The notes under the pieces were generated by a model. It did no database searches. It was given only the letters and a program-made list of their open reading frames with translations, and was not told the DNA's origin. From NCBI GenBank assembly GCA_026122225.1, contig JANEZZ010000793.1, positions 1,488,001-1,552,000 of the forward strand: 64,000 nt of DNA, in the 5' to 3' direction. Position 1 is the stretch's first letter. Each line of letters opens with the position of its first letter. Shown one piece after another: positions 11,801 to 23,800 of the stretch. The DNA is from Heloderma charlesbogerti (taxonomy: Eukaryota; Chordata; Lepidosauria; Squamata; Helodermatidae). Made by a program: the position numbers and the translations under genes.

Positions 11801-14800
11801 CATTACTGAAATTACAAAAAGGATCTACTCCAATACAAGCAAGCAGGGGAATGCAGGGGGATGGTAATACCTCATGGCATCGGAGGCCTTGCTACAAGTG
11901 TCACCACTGAGAGAGGTTAGGTCGGTGGGAACACAGGACAGGCAGCACTCCGACTGTGAAACTCCCTCTTTAGGAAGGTTAAATTGGCTCTTTTCTTGTT
12001 TGGATTTAGGTGGGCCGTTAAAAGGTTTTTTGTTTCACCTGACATTCGAGTGATTTTAAATACTATTCTGCTCTCTGTTTGTAAAGATTTCTACTCTCCT
12101 ATTTTAATTTGCTTCAATGTTATTTCTTTATTATATTATTTTAATTTGTATGTCTCCTTGGGGGCCTTTTTTGAGCTGAAAAGTGACTCATACAATAATT
12201 TTCTTGATGCAATTTGTTCCAAAGATTCTGCTTTAATTTAAACACTTTTTAAATTGGAACACACACATACACCAAACCCAGATAAAGTTGTAGGGGACAG
12301 CTTACCTAACAGTGCCATTGCACAAACCACTCCTGAGTACACACAGAATGAATTATGATTTTTAAGAATGAAAAAGCATTTGCTTTGTTTTTGTTATTAC
12401 TAAAATAGCCCAATAATTGTTTGAATATGCAATATTAATTATCCTTTCCTATCCTTTGACATAGCTGCAAGCCCTCTATGGATTCAGGCATCAAAAAGCA
12501 CCAGGATCCCTATCATTTTCAGATGAAATTGTAAATGTTAATTAAGTGAGAAATAGCTTTAGCACTATCTGGAAACATGTGAGTCAAAAGGCCATTATAA
12601 ATTTGCATGTTTTGGATGCACACAATTAATATTATTTACCCAAACATAACAAATCCCACTACTGAAGATTCTGTGAAGTATCATTTCATTTACCTCCATC
12701 TCTATTTCAACCTTTTTAAAATTTAAAAACCCAAATCAAACTTTAGAAGGTTAGCACAGATGACACTTAAAAAGGTTAACAGGCATGTCATGGGACCTGT
12801 CTTGTCTTTCTGTGATCTAGTTCAATGCCCTGCTTTCATTAATACACCAAGAAAAGCATGATTTGAACTGCTTCAGAGTAACAAGTTTTCTAATCATTCA
12901 AAGCCTGAACTTGCTTCCCCCCCCCCCCATCCCCTTTCCTTTTGTGTCATGTCTTTTAAATTGTAGGCAGGGGTAGGCAGGGGTAAGCAGAGGCAGGGGT
13001 GGTTTATTTCTTAATCTTTGTAAGCTGCTCTGGGAGCCTTTTCAGCTGAATGGCAGGATAAAAATGCTATAAATAAATAAACAAACAGATACAAACAAAA
13101 GGCCCTAACTTGATCCATTAGGCCTTGACATGCAACTCTTTGTTCACTCACCCAGACTGGTATGTTGCTTTGGGACAAACTGGAATCTGAGCTTTTAGCT
13201 TGAGTGGCATTCAGATTTGGTTGTTGATCTTTATCTAATTCACAGCCACTTTGCTGTACAGAATTTTGCACAGCACTGATTGAGATTTTTGAGTTTATTT
13301 CATGAGGCAAACTGAGCATCATCTCTGCTCTTAGAGAACTCTGTTCTCCCACAGTATGTAATGAACACAGAGAGAGATCAATTTCTATATCCCCATTCAT
13401 CACATTTTCAATAACCATGTCATGCTTCCTGGCTGATGCAGTAGGTAGTTCAACAAAGCACAAGTTCTCCTCTCTTGACAACAAGTCCTCTTTCATGTCC
13501 TCTGTTCTCCTAACAGCATTCTTCATTGTTCCATGATCTGGAATGCGCTGATAAAGTGAGCCTTGATCATCTCCTGGACTCAAACTACGAAAGTTTTCAA
13601 CAGAAGAACAGAGATTGATGTTCTCCTCATCACCTTCCAGCTCCTCATATTGTGCCCTCCTGGGTGAAATATACATATCTTCCTCAATAGATGTGCTTAT
13701 TTCAAGATTTTGTTCAGTCACAATGCTAAAGGCTCCAGGTCTATCAACACTCTGTCTAAGTTTGCTTAAGGTGGATTCTACAGGAAGATGTTCAAACAAT
13801 TCTTCAGCACCTGCTTGAAAAACAGAAAAGTGTCAGACCTGTTCAAAGCAGTATTGAATTTCAGGATGTGTGCGTTGACAAGTTGGACATTTATATATTA
13901 GAAACACAGGAATCGGTCTTATACCAGGTCAGACTATCTGTCTATTTAGCTTATTGTCTACTCTGATGAACAGTGGCTCTCTAGGGTCTAAGGCAGATGT
14001 CTTTTCCATCACCTGCTACCTTATTCTTTAACCGGAGATGCCTGAGATTGACCTTAGGTGGCCGAAGCATGTACTCTATTCTGAGCTATAGCCCCTCCCT
14101 ACAATTGTGCAGAAGCTAATTAGTCAGGTAGGGAGATTGTTTCTGAATCCCAGATGCAAATGCCATGGAAACGATGAGACACCAGCAGGAAAGCCCAGAC
14201 AGCTAACAACTGATTTATTATCAAAGGTTTATTCTAGCATGCAAGTTATTGTTATATCTTCCCCATCAGATTTGCCAAGAAAATCAATTATTGGCGTTTC
14301 ATTGAAGTGAGAAGATCACCAACCAAATTGGAACCCAAACATAAAAGATTAATAGAAATGGGCCAGTCCCTATTTAGAAAAACCCAAATTTGCTACTGAA
14401 GAGGAACTCTGAAAAACAACAACCCCAGAGCAGGTTTCCCACCTATGAAGAACAAGTGGCTAAGCAATTACCTTGCATTTGCTCTTTTACCTCCTCACCA
14501 GCAGTCTGTTCTGTTGGCAGAATATCACTTAGTTTTCCTGGACTATGAAACAAAAGGTGGTTGCTGTTTTCTTCCAAACTGGAAGCTGTGAATTCATGAC
14601 TCTTAGATAAATGCAAACTCTAAGGAGAGAAAAATGCGGGAGGTGGGGGGGGGAGAATCAGAGTGTGTAATGTTTTTAAAATAACTGAGACATTCTAACT
14701 TTACTTTCAGATAACATTTCTGTCAAAAAGCAAGTTATCCTGAAGCAGAAGCAAAGTGGTTACATTAATTCAGCCCTGCCATCACCTGACCTCCCATCAA

Positions 14801-17800
14801 GTAAAGAAGAGGAGGAGGGGTTCCCAGATTGGCCTCCCCAAAGTTTTACTTTTCTTTCTGTATATGGCTATGGCCCATGTCTAAACAATAACAATGACTG
14901 AATAGCCTCTCCAATCCTATTAGCAGGGCATATATATCAGACATGCTCTGAGTGCTGAACGTGGGGACTTCCCTGCAGCAGACTTCTGTGCTAGTGGTAG
15001 GGCAGAATCACAAGGGGGGAAAATTCAGACTTTGCTTGTGGATCACTCTTGTTCAATTAGACACAAATCCCACAGCCTTGATTGTCCATTTGTGAAATTG
15101 CAAACTACTTCAACACTATGGACATAAAGAATTTTACACTACCGCTGATTATGTGGGAGAATAATAAGTTATAAACTACTGTAACAAACTGTACAGAAAG
15201 CAATAGATTCCCCTCCATTTTAAAAATACCTTGCTCAGGTCCTTGCTGTTGTGAGAGAGTCTACACAAGGAAAGATTTGAGCAGATATCAAAGTCTGGTC
15301 TTGGTTCCAAAGGCTGAAAAAGCTCACGGTGGAAATTTGGAAAATTTCTCTCAAGCTCAGTAACATCAAGTCCAACTGCTGGTTCTAAAAAAAAAAAAGT
15401 TTAAAAGGCATTTTGATCAATGCTAAGAAATGTGTTTTATATTATACATTAAACACAGTGTTTGACAATGATACAGCATTAACATTTAAAAAGAAAATGG
15501 CTGAAAACTCTCCTGAAGCTTTCCCAACATCAAAGATGTTATTCCAGGAAAGCCTCACTCAATAGAGCAGAGTCTCAACAGCAAAACTTTGACTTGAAAG
15601 AGCAGTGCCAAATGTACATTCTTTTTCAAATATATATCTACAGTGTATCTACAAAATGTTGTCCAACAGAATGACCTATAGTATGTAGAATAAATCTGTA
15701 GAACAAAGAAGGGGCTCCTTAGGAAATACTCAAGAGTGGGAAAGAAAATTTCATTTTTAATAAATACAACATAATTCCCTCTCAATACTTTTGCATTTCG
15801 TCATTTCCCCCCTTCTAGTAATATTACCATGGGAAGACATGCTGCTTAGAGAAGACCAGGTGAAATCTCTTGTATATTTGTCTATGATTTGCTGAATTTT
15901 ATTTCCATCAGAGTGCAGTGTTTCTCCAAAAGGTAGATGCGAATCAGGAGTTTCTGAAGGATCTCTCTGCTTGTGAAGCAGAGAGACTGGAGAATCCCAA
16001 GCAGCGTTTGCATTGTCTTTCAAGGGGGAACTAAAATGCCTGGGCTGTTTCTTGGCTGAAGACGGCTCTGGAAGACACACCACAAATGATGTCCAACTTT
16101 GTAAAAAATCATCTCAAATCAAGGAAGTAAATGTTTCCAGCTGAAATTTAAAATACACTCTGGGGTGTGGAGGGAGCACCAGACTTTCATATAGGATATA
16201 GCCATTAAAGTATAAAGATAATACTAGCTCATTCTGTCTTTAGCTTGCAAGAAAATTTACCTGTACTGGTAAGACTTCTGTCTGGGTTGTAATTGGTTAT
16301 AAAGTTGACAGCAGACAATGCAGATGAAGAGGAATAGCCACAGGCTACCTGTTGTGAACCAGTCTGTGGACTTAACGAACAACGGGGCCATGCCGTAGGA
16401 CGTGTGATCTAGGGCAAGAATACATATGTAATACTATGATTAAAGATTCCGTAACTCTAACTGCTTGAAATTGCAACACATTTCACTTTGAGCTCAGATC
16501 AAGTGTAGAAGCCTCCATGTATTCAACTGTCAGTACACATCAGGTTCATCATTGCTCAGTACAGTCTCTCTCTCTCCCCCCCACCCACCCCCATTCACCC
16601 ACTCTCACAGATTCACTCACCAATGACACAATATCACACAAACTACCACACTCTCATAGTCAGGCTTGAATTGCTTCCCAGAACAGTGTATAAATCATGC
16701 ACCATGTAGACCGGCTGATCTTTTTGGTGCTCAGATTTGGCTATTTCTCATCACAGAGCCTCTGAATAGGAGGCTCTCAGAGGAACAGTAAGGCAATTCA
16801 AGACACCTCCATGGCTATTTTCTAAAGGAAAACAAGCTGTGCCTTTTCTAATGTTAAGACGTATAACACACTAAAATGTTGGCTTTTTTAAAACTGTGAA
16901 ATGTTTAGAAATACAATGGGTGAGTTCACACGTCATACTAAGTCTTTCTGAGAATGAAACACCTTGGGGTGATTGTTCACTCGCTAACCTGACAGAAGAG
17001 TGGTTGCTCAGTGGCTTGCCTCCCCCCTCAGTCCTCCTGCCGGCTCTCGGCATGTATCCCAGGTACCTTTGCAGCGGAACTCCTTATTTCTTTGGTCCCT
17101 GCATTAGCACCCTTCCTGCAATTGGCCCACTGGGGTTGCCAGCTCCTGAGGGAAACTCCCCCCACCCGCATCAGATCACCAAATGGAATTAATTTTCTGA
17201 GCACTTATAAACACAGTGACACTTCCACAACCCTTTAAAAAAAACAAAAAACATTTTTTCTGGGGTCTTGTACAAATGTGCAAGACTGCTTGTCCACTAT
17301 TTAGCCCAGCATACCGACATCCCCTTCTTGTCAGTGTCCTTGTCAATTTCATCCTCCACTTAGGTGCTAGCGAACACCATTTTTGAGAGGCTGCTTCATG
17401 TACTTCTGCAGTAATTACACCCACCCCAAAAGCTTCTTCCTGTGCAGCCACTGGATGCTTTCAGCTACCTCCACCCCTTCGTGCTTGTCGCTTCCCTCGA
17501 CTGGTCCCCATTGTTAAGCTGTCAGATATACATGTGGGTTACAGAGCAGTGAGGCAGATTGATAAAACTATGCAAATTTTATGGCAGAGTAGTAAAGCTG
17601 AGGGGAAAATGACACAAATTTCATAGCAGCGGTTTTTCACATCTGCACACTTCTGCAAGATCGGGAAAAAACCCCCGGTTGTGAATGAATCTGGGACACT
17701 CTCTGGTGTTGTTCCTTCTCGATGTATAGGACCATGGGGTGGAGGGCACTGACAAGGGATGATGGAGGATGGCGGCAGCACTAATGAGACTGAAAGGGGT

Positions 17801-20800
17801 GGCAGGATTTTTTGTTGCCCTTGCCGAGTGCTTCAGTAGTCCTTTCCAAAAAGCCACACCGAAGCCACTGTGCTGGGTTCAGATGTCACAACAAGCCACC
17901 CCGAACAACCCAACAAGGCATGGGTTCTCAGTGTGGCTTGTTTGTGAAAAATAAGCCACCCTGTGGGAACTGTGCCAGGTTCAGACATAACGACAACCCA
18001 CTATGAGTGATCACCCATGGTCGGTTGTCGTGTCATGCAAACCAGGTCACTGCCTTGCTTTCCAGATGATTTTATTGGGCCAGGACAAGTGAGTGAAAAT
18101 GAATTTGTCTCTCCCTCATCTGAGGAGTTAAACAAAAATGGTGCTGGAATTCACATACATATTAAGCAGTGTTGCATTCCCTTTCATGGTTTTTTATCTA
18201 AAAAAAGTTCAAAATGAAAAAGAAAATATGGCAAAGTTTTAGAAGAAACATGCAAAAAGTATATAGGACAGAGCTATTCAGACCTCCTTACATATCATAA
18301 AGAATAAAGTATGAATAGCTCTTAAATTTACACATCTGAGTAACAGTATTTAAAATACCAAGATTAGAAAACAGGGGAAGCAGATTTGTTTAAAATAAAT
18401 GCTACATATCACATAATATGTTAAACCCCAGTGGTGACTAACCGTACTATTTGGTCTAGATGAAGGGTCAGGATATGTAGCTACTCTGTTTCCAATAACA
18501 GCAGCATAACCGGGCAAAGCTTGATCCACAAGAACAAGTTCCCTAGAGTGGACTGAATACAAAAATAAAGCAGAATGACGAAGTGCAAGAAAACAGTTAG
18601 CAAGCCATTATGTACCTGAATTTAAGCTTAATGTGGCAATAGCAGATTTTATTCCATAAGCCCTACCCACTTGCTGATTTTTGCTCAGGTTTACATCTGT
18701 CAAAAAGTACATGCTTTACAGCTACTTCACAGACTGCAATCTCACTTGCACGCACAGATCATATCATTGAGCTTTGTAATTACAATCTTTGGAAATACCA
18801 GCTATACTTCAGTTTTGGAGTGCTTTTAAGGACTTAATTTTTTTTTTTACACTAAGGCAGAAAGAAAACAACTCTGAAAATATTTCATTAACCATTTTAT
18901 CAGAACTTGTTTCTTTTTAAATGTTTTGTTTTAACATGGTGTTTCATTCTTTTATCTTTGCTGTTCACCACTCCAAAATCTTTTGATGTGGAGCGGTATA
19001 TAAATACTGTAAATAAATAAATTTAATACATTATGTTAGCAATTTTACAGGGAAAAAACTCAAGGAGCTAGCATTGATGAACAGAGCTCTAAATGGTTTC
19101 ACAGCCCTACAAACCCCCATTCCCATTTACTGAGACTGTGCCATCCATGTACCAAGTCTCTGCAATGTTATGCAGAGATTGGGTACTATCTCACAACTCT
19201 GCTTGTTAGCATTTAATGTCCATGATTAAGCAGATACAGAATATTTTTAAACATCGTAATATTTGTATTATTAGGGAGGGGTGGGGGTGGTTTTATCTAT
19301 CATTATCAGACCTGATGAGAAATCTAAACCACCATCACTACAAACCATTAATGCCTCAAAAGGTAACCCTTCTCACCTGAGTCACACAAACCTCCAGTTT
19401 CCACCTCGTGCCATGATCCATGTAATTGGTCCTGGCTTTCACTAGAACTATGTTCTTCGCCATCTACTGTAATTCTTAATATATCTGTTTCTTCATGGAG
19501 AGATTCATCTGAGTTTTTGCTAGACTGCCATTTACCAACACCAGAAGTGAGGAAAACCTCTCCAGTAAAAGATTCTCTGTAACCTGAAATTGTCAGTTGC
19601 TAGTTATTACAAGTAAAAACAGATAATTGGCTGAAGTTTTATATCTTTTTTCACTTAGAAAATGGACACTTGCTTAAGTTAACAAGAAAGGGATCCCTTT
19701 AGAAAATAGCTTTATTCACCAGCTCCTCAGCCCTGCTAGGTTTTATGGTGGCATTAGCACATTTTTATTGCTTCCCTCTAACCCCTATTTAAAAATGGAG
19801 GATATATGTGCTTTTTTTTTTTTTTTTACCAGAGTGATTATAGCTGGGCTTTTGTTTCAACCTTTTTTTAAATTGTAGGAATTATTTAAGAAAACTAATA
19901 ATTACGTTTTTACAAGGAACCAATACTTTTAATACCTGTATTAAGTGCTGGTGAGTATATAATTGATGATGCACGAAGTTAGCATGTGTAAAACCTACCT
20001 TATTTTTTCCTTATTCTTCAGATGCTTTTAGTCAGCAACAAATTTAGCCAATGGGACAGTATAGGGAAAAACCCTGGGGTGACAACTGTATCTGAAACAC
20101 ACACACACTCACTATTGAAAGCCAAATCTGCTCCTTTTGCCCAGTCAGAAAGCATGCCCCCCTCTCTCTCTCTCACTCTCACCCCCCCCCTTATATAACC
20201 AGTTCCCAAACTAGCACAAGGCTTCCAAAAAAAGGGAAGGGGAAGAAGATGAGAACTCAAGAAAATGTGCACAGTAGTTGTGCAAACCAACCCACAAGGC
20301 CAATCTGAAAAACCCCACTGTTTCCCAAAGCATACAGTACAGACCTGGATGGAAGACAAAATACCTAGACAAAATACCTAGCAGTCAGGCCAGGGTACAG
20401 GAAAGAGTCCATAAGGGCAGGTTTGAGGGGAAGAGCTGCTGCTGACAACTTCCAGGCTGGATTTGTTGATTACTACCTCAGAATCATGCTCCTGCAATTA
20501 ATTATTTGATGAGCTTCCACTGGGCTTTAAAAACCTGGCTGTTCAGGCAGGCATTTGGGGTGGGTTGGGGTTTTTTACAGCAGTGTTTTGTTTTTTTGTT
20601 CAGTTGATTATGTAAATTTGCTATTAGTATTGTACGCTGCCTAGAGTGGCCGGGTAGCTGGCCAGATGGGTGGCTAATAAATCAAATCAATAAATAAATT
20701 GCTTCTAACAGGACTAGGAAAGGTATGAAGATTTGGGACCTTGTAACACATTGGCAATTAACAAACAGAAAGGGGACTGCACAATACAACAAAAAGATAC

Positions 20801-23800
20801 AGGAGGCAAGAGCTTCTGATTAACACTACACTTTTACAGTTTACCTGTAGTGGAATGTCTGCCACTCCTTGGCGTGTCAAGCTCGGGTATAACACTAAGT
20901 TCATGCTGTTCCAAATCAAGTCCTAGCTTTACTTTTGCCAAAGGTGGTTTTGAAAGTCTCCATTTCTGTTCTCTTCCCCAAGTGTTTTGAAATGGCTCTG
21001 TAAAGTAAGCATAATCTCAGGCAACCAGGAACTGGTGTGGCAAAAAAGCGAAGAGACTGAGCTATGGACTAAGAGATCCCCAGTTAAAATCTCACCCATG
21101 TTCAATAAGTGGCCTTAGGTAAGCCATTTTCTCTGCATGAGGAGGATAACAATACCGACCCATCTTACAAGGTTGTAAGGGTTAATGTGATAATGACCAG
21201 AATCCAAAAAGCTATTTCAGGCATGCCCAGTGGAATTTTCTTTTTTTATCCTTTGAACATCAGAGCCCTGTGCCATATCGCAAACTTGGAAGCTCTTTCT
21301 GTTTCAAAAGCAGCTTGCTATGCAGTTGGTTACGTTCCATGGGGTTTTCTTGGCAATACTGAAGTGGGTTGCCATTTCCTTCTCCAGTGGACACATTTTG
21401 TCAGAACTCTCTGCCATGACCTGTCCGTCTTGGGTGGCCCTGCACGGCATAGCTTATGGCTTCACTGAGTTACGAAAGCCCCTTCGCCACAACAAGGCAG
21501 TGATCCATGAAGGGGTATGACTTAAATCATATCCCTTATGAATATACAGTGGAGGTGAGGAATAGATTTCAGGGATTAGACCTGATAGACAGAGTGCCTG
21601 AGGAACTATGGACGGAGGTCCATAACATTGTTCAGGAGGCAGCAACTCAATCCATCCCAAAGAAAAAGAAGTGCAAGAAAGCCAAGTGGCCGTCTGATAA
21701 GGCTTTACAAGTAGCTGAGGAAAGAAGGGAAGCAAAAAGTAAGGGAGAAAGGGGAAGATATATCCAACTGAATGCAGAGTTCCAGAGAATAGCAAGGAGA
21801 AACAAGAAGGCCTCCTTAAATGAACAATGCAAAGAAATCGAGGAAAACAACAGAATGGGAAAGACTAGAGATCTCTTCAAGAAAATTGGAGATCTCAAGG
21901 GAACGTTTTGTGCAAAGATGGGCATGATAAAGGACAAAGAAGGCAGGGACCTAACAGAAGCAGATGAGATTAAGAAGAGGTGGAAAGAATACACAGAAGA
22001 ACTATACAGGAAAGATCTGAATGTCCCTGATAGCCATGATAGTGCAGTCACTGAACTTGAGCTGGACATCCTAGAAAGTGAAGTCAAGTGGGCCTTAGGA
22101 AGCATTAGTAACAACAAAGCTAGCGGAGATGACAGTATTCCAGCTGAGCTATTTAAAATCTTAAAAGATGCTGCTGTTAAAGTACTGCATTCAATATGCC
22201 AACAAATTTGGAACACTCAACAATGGCCGCAAGACTGGAAAAGGTCAGTTTACATTCCAATTCCAAAGAAGGGCAACGCCAAAGAGTGTTCAAACTACCG
22301 CACAATTGCGCTCATTTCACATGCCAGCAAGGTGATGCTCAAAATCCTACAAGCTAGGCTTCAGCAGTATGCGAACCGAGAACTACCGGAAGTACAAGCT
22401 GGGTTTCGAAGAGGCAGAGGAACTAGAGATCAAATCGCCAACATTCGCTGCATCATGGAGAAAGCAAGGGAATTCCAGAAAAACATCTATTTCTGCTTCA
22501 TTGACTACGCTAAAGCCTTTGATTGTGTGGATCACAACAAACTGTGGCAAATTCTTAAAGTGATGGAAGTACCAGACCACCTTACCTGTCTCCTGAGAAA
22601 TCTGTACGAGGGTCAAGAAGCAACAGTAAGAACCAGACATGGAATAACCGAGTGGTTCAAAATTGGGAAAGGAGTACGACAAGGCTGCATATTGTCACCC
22701 TACTTATTTAACTTATATGCAGAGTACATCATGAGAAATGCCGGGTTGGATGAATCAGAGGTTGGAATTAAGATTGCTGGGAGAATTATCAACAACCTCC
22801 GATATGCAGACGATACCACCGTAATGGCAGAAAGCGAAGAGGATCTCAAGAGCCTCTTGTTGAGGGTGAAAGAGGAGAGTGCAAAAGCTGGCTTGAAACT
22901 CAACATTAAAAAAACGAAGATCATGGCATCTGGCCCCATCACTTCCTGGCATATAGAAGGGGAAGAAATGGAAGCTGTGACAGATTTTACTTTCTTGGGC
23001 TCCAAGATCACCGCAGACGGTGACTGTAGCCATGAAATTAAAAGACGCTTGCTCCTTGGGAGGAAAGCTATGGCCAACCTAGACAGCATAGTAAGAAGCA
23101 GAGACATCACCTTGCCGACAAAGGTCCGTCTAATCAAAGCTATGGTATTCCCAGTAGTAATGTATGGCTGTGAGAGCTGGACTATAAGGAAGGCTGAGCG
23201 CCGAAGAATTGATGCTTTCGAACTGTGGTGCTGGAGAAGACTCTTACGAGTCCCCTGGACTGCAAGGAGGTCAAATCAGTCCATCCTAAAGGAAATCAAC
23301 CCTGAGTGCTCATTGGAAGGACAGATACTGAAGCTGAAGCTCAAATATTTTGGCCACCTAATGCGAAGAGAAAACTCCCTGGAAAAGACCGCAATGCTGG
23401 GAAAGACTGAAGGCAAAAGGAGAAGGGGACGGCAGAGGATGAGATGGCTAGATAGCATCACCGATGCAATGAATATGAACTTGAGCACACTCCGGGAGAG
23501 AGCGCAGGAGAGGAAGGCCTGGCGTGCTGTGGTCCATGGGGTCACGAAGAGTCGGACACGACTGAACGACTGAACAACAATGCAGTTGGTGGGTGGGATT
23601 GCTGTTTGAGAAAAAACAAGAACAAAAACACCCACCCCACTTGGACATGCAGAACTAGTTCTGGTTTCTTTGGAGCTAGGCCAATGTATGTGAAGTACTC
23701 CAAGCACTCTGAGGAGCTACATAAATTCCAAGTATTGCTACTACCTTTTTGTTCAATGAGTCATTCTGAAGGGAAGAAAAAAAAACTCACACAAGAAGAA

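Noticed and set aside
13011..13151. Extension of CEP295 exon 23 beyond 13152
   Set aside because: The extra residues read into a LINE 3' tail; TGG/GTGAGT at 13152 is a consensus donor and gives the right phase for exon 24.
21647..22216. 189-codon minus-strand frame opposite the Bov-B RT
   Set aside because: Antisense shadow of the RT frame; a similar shadow appears opposite the other Bov-B copy.
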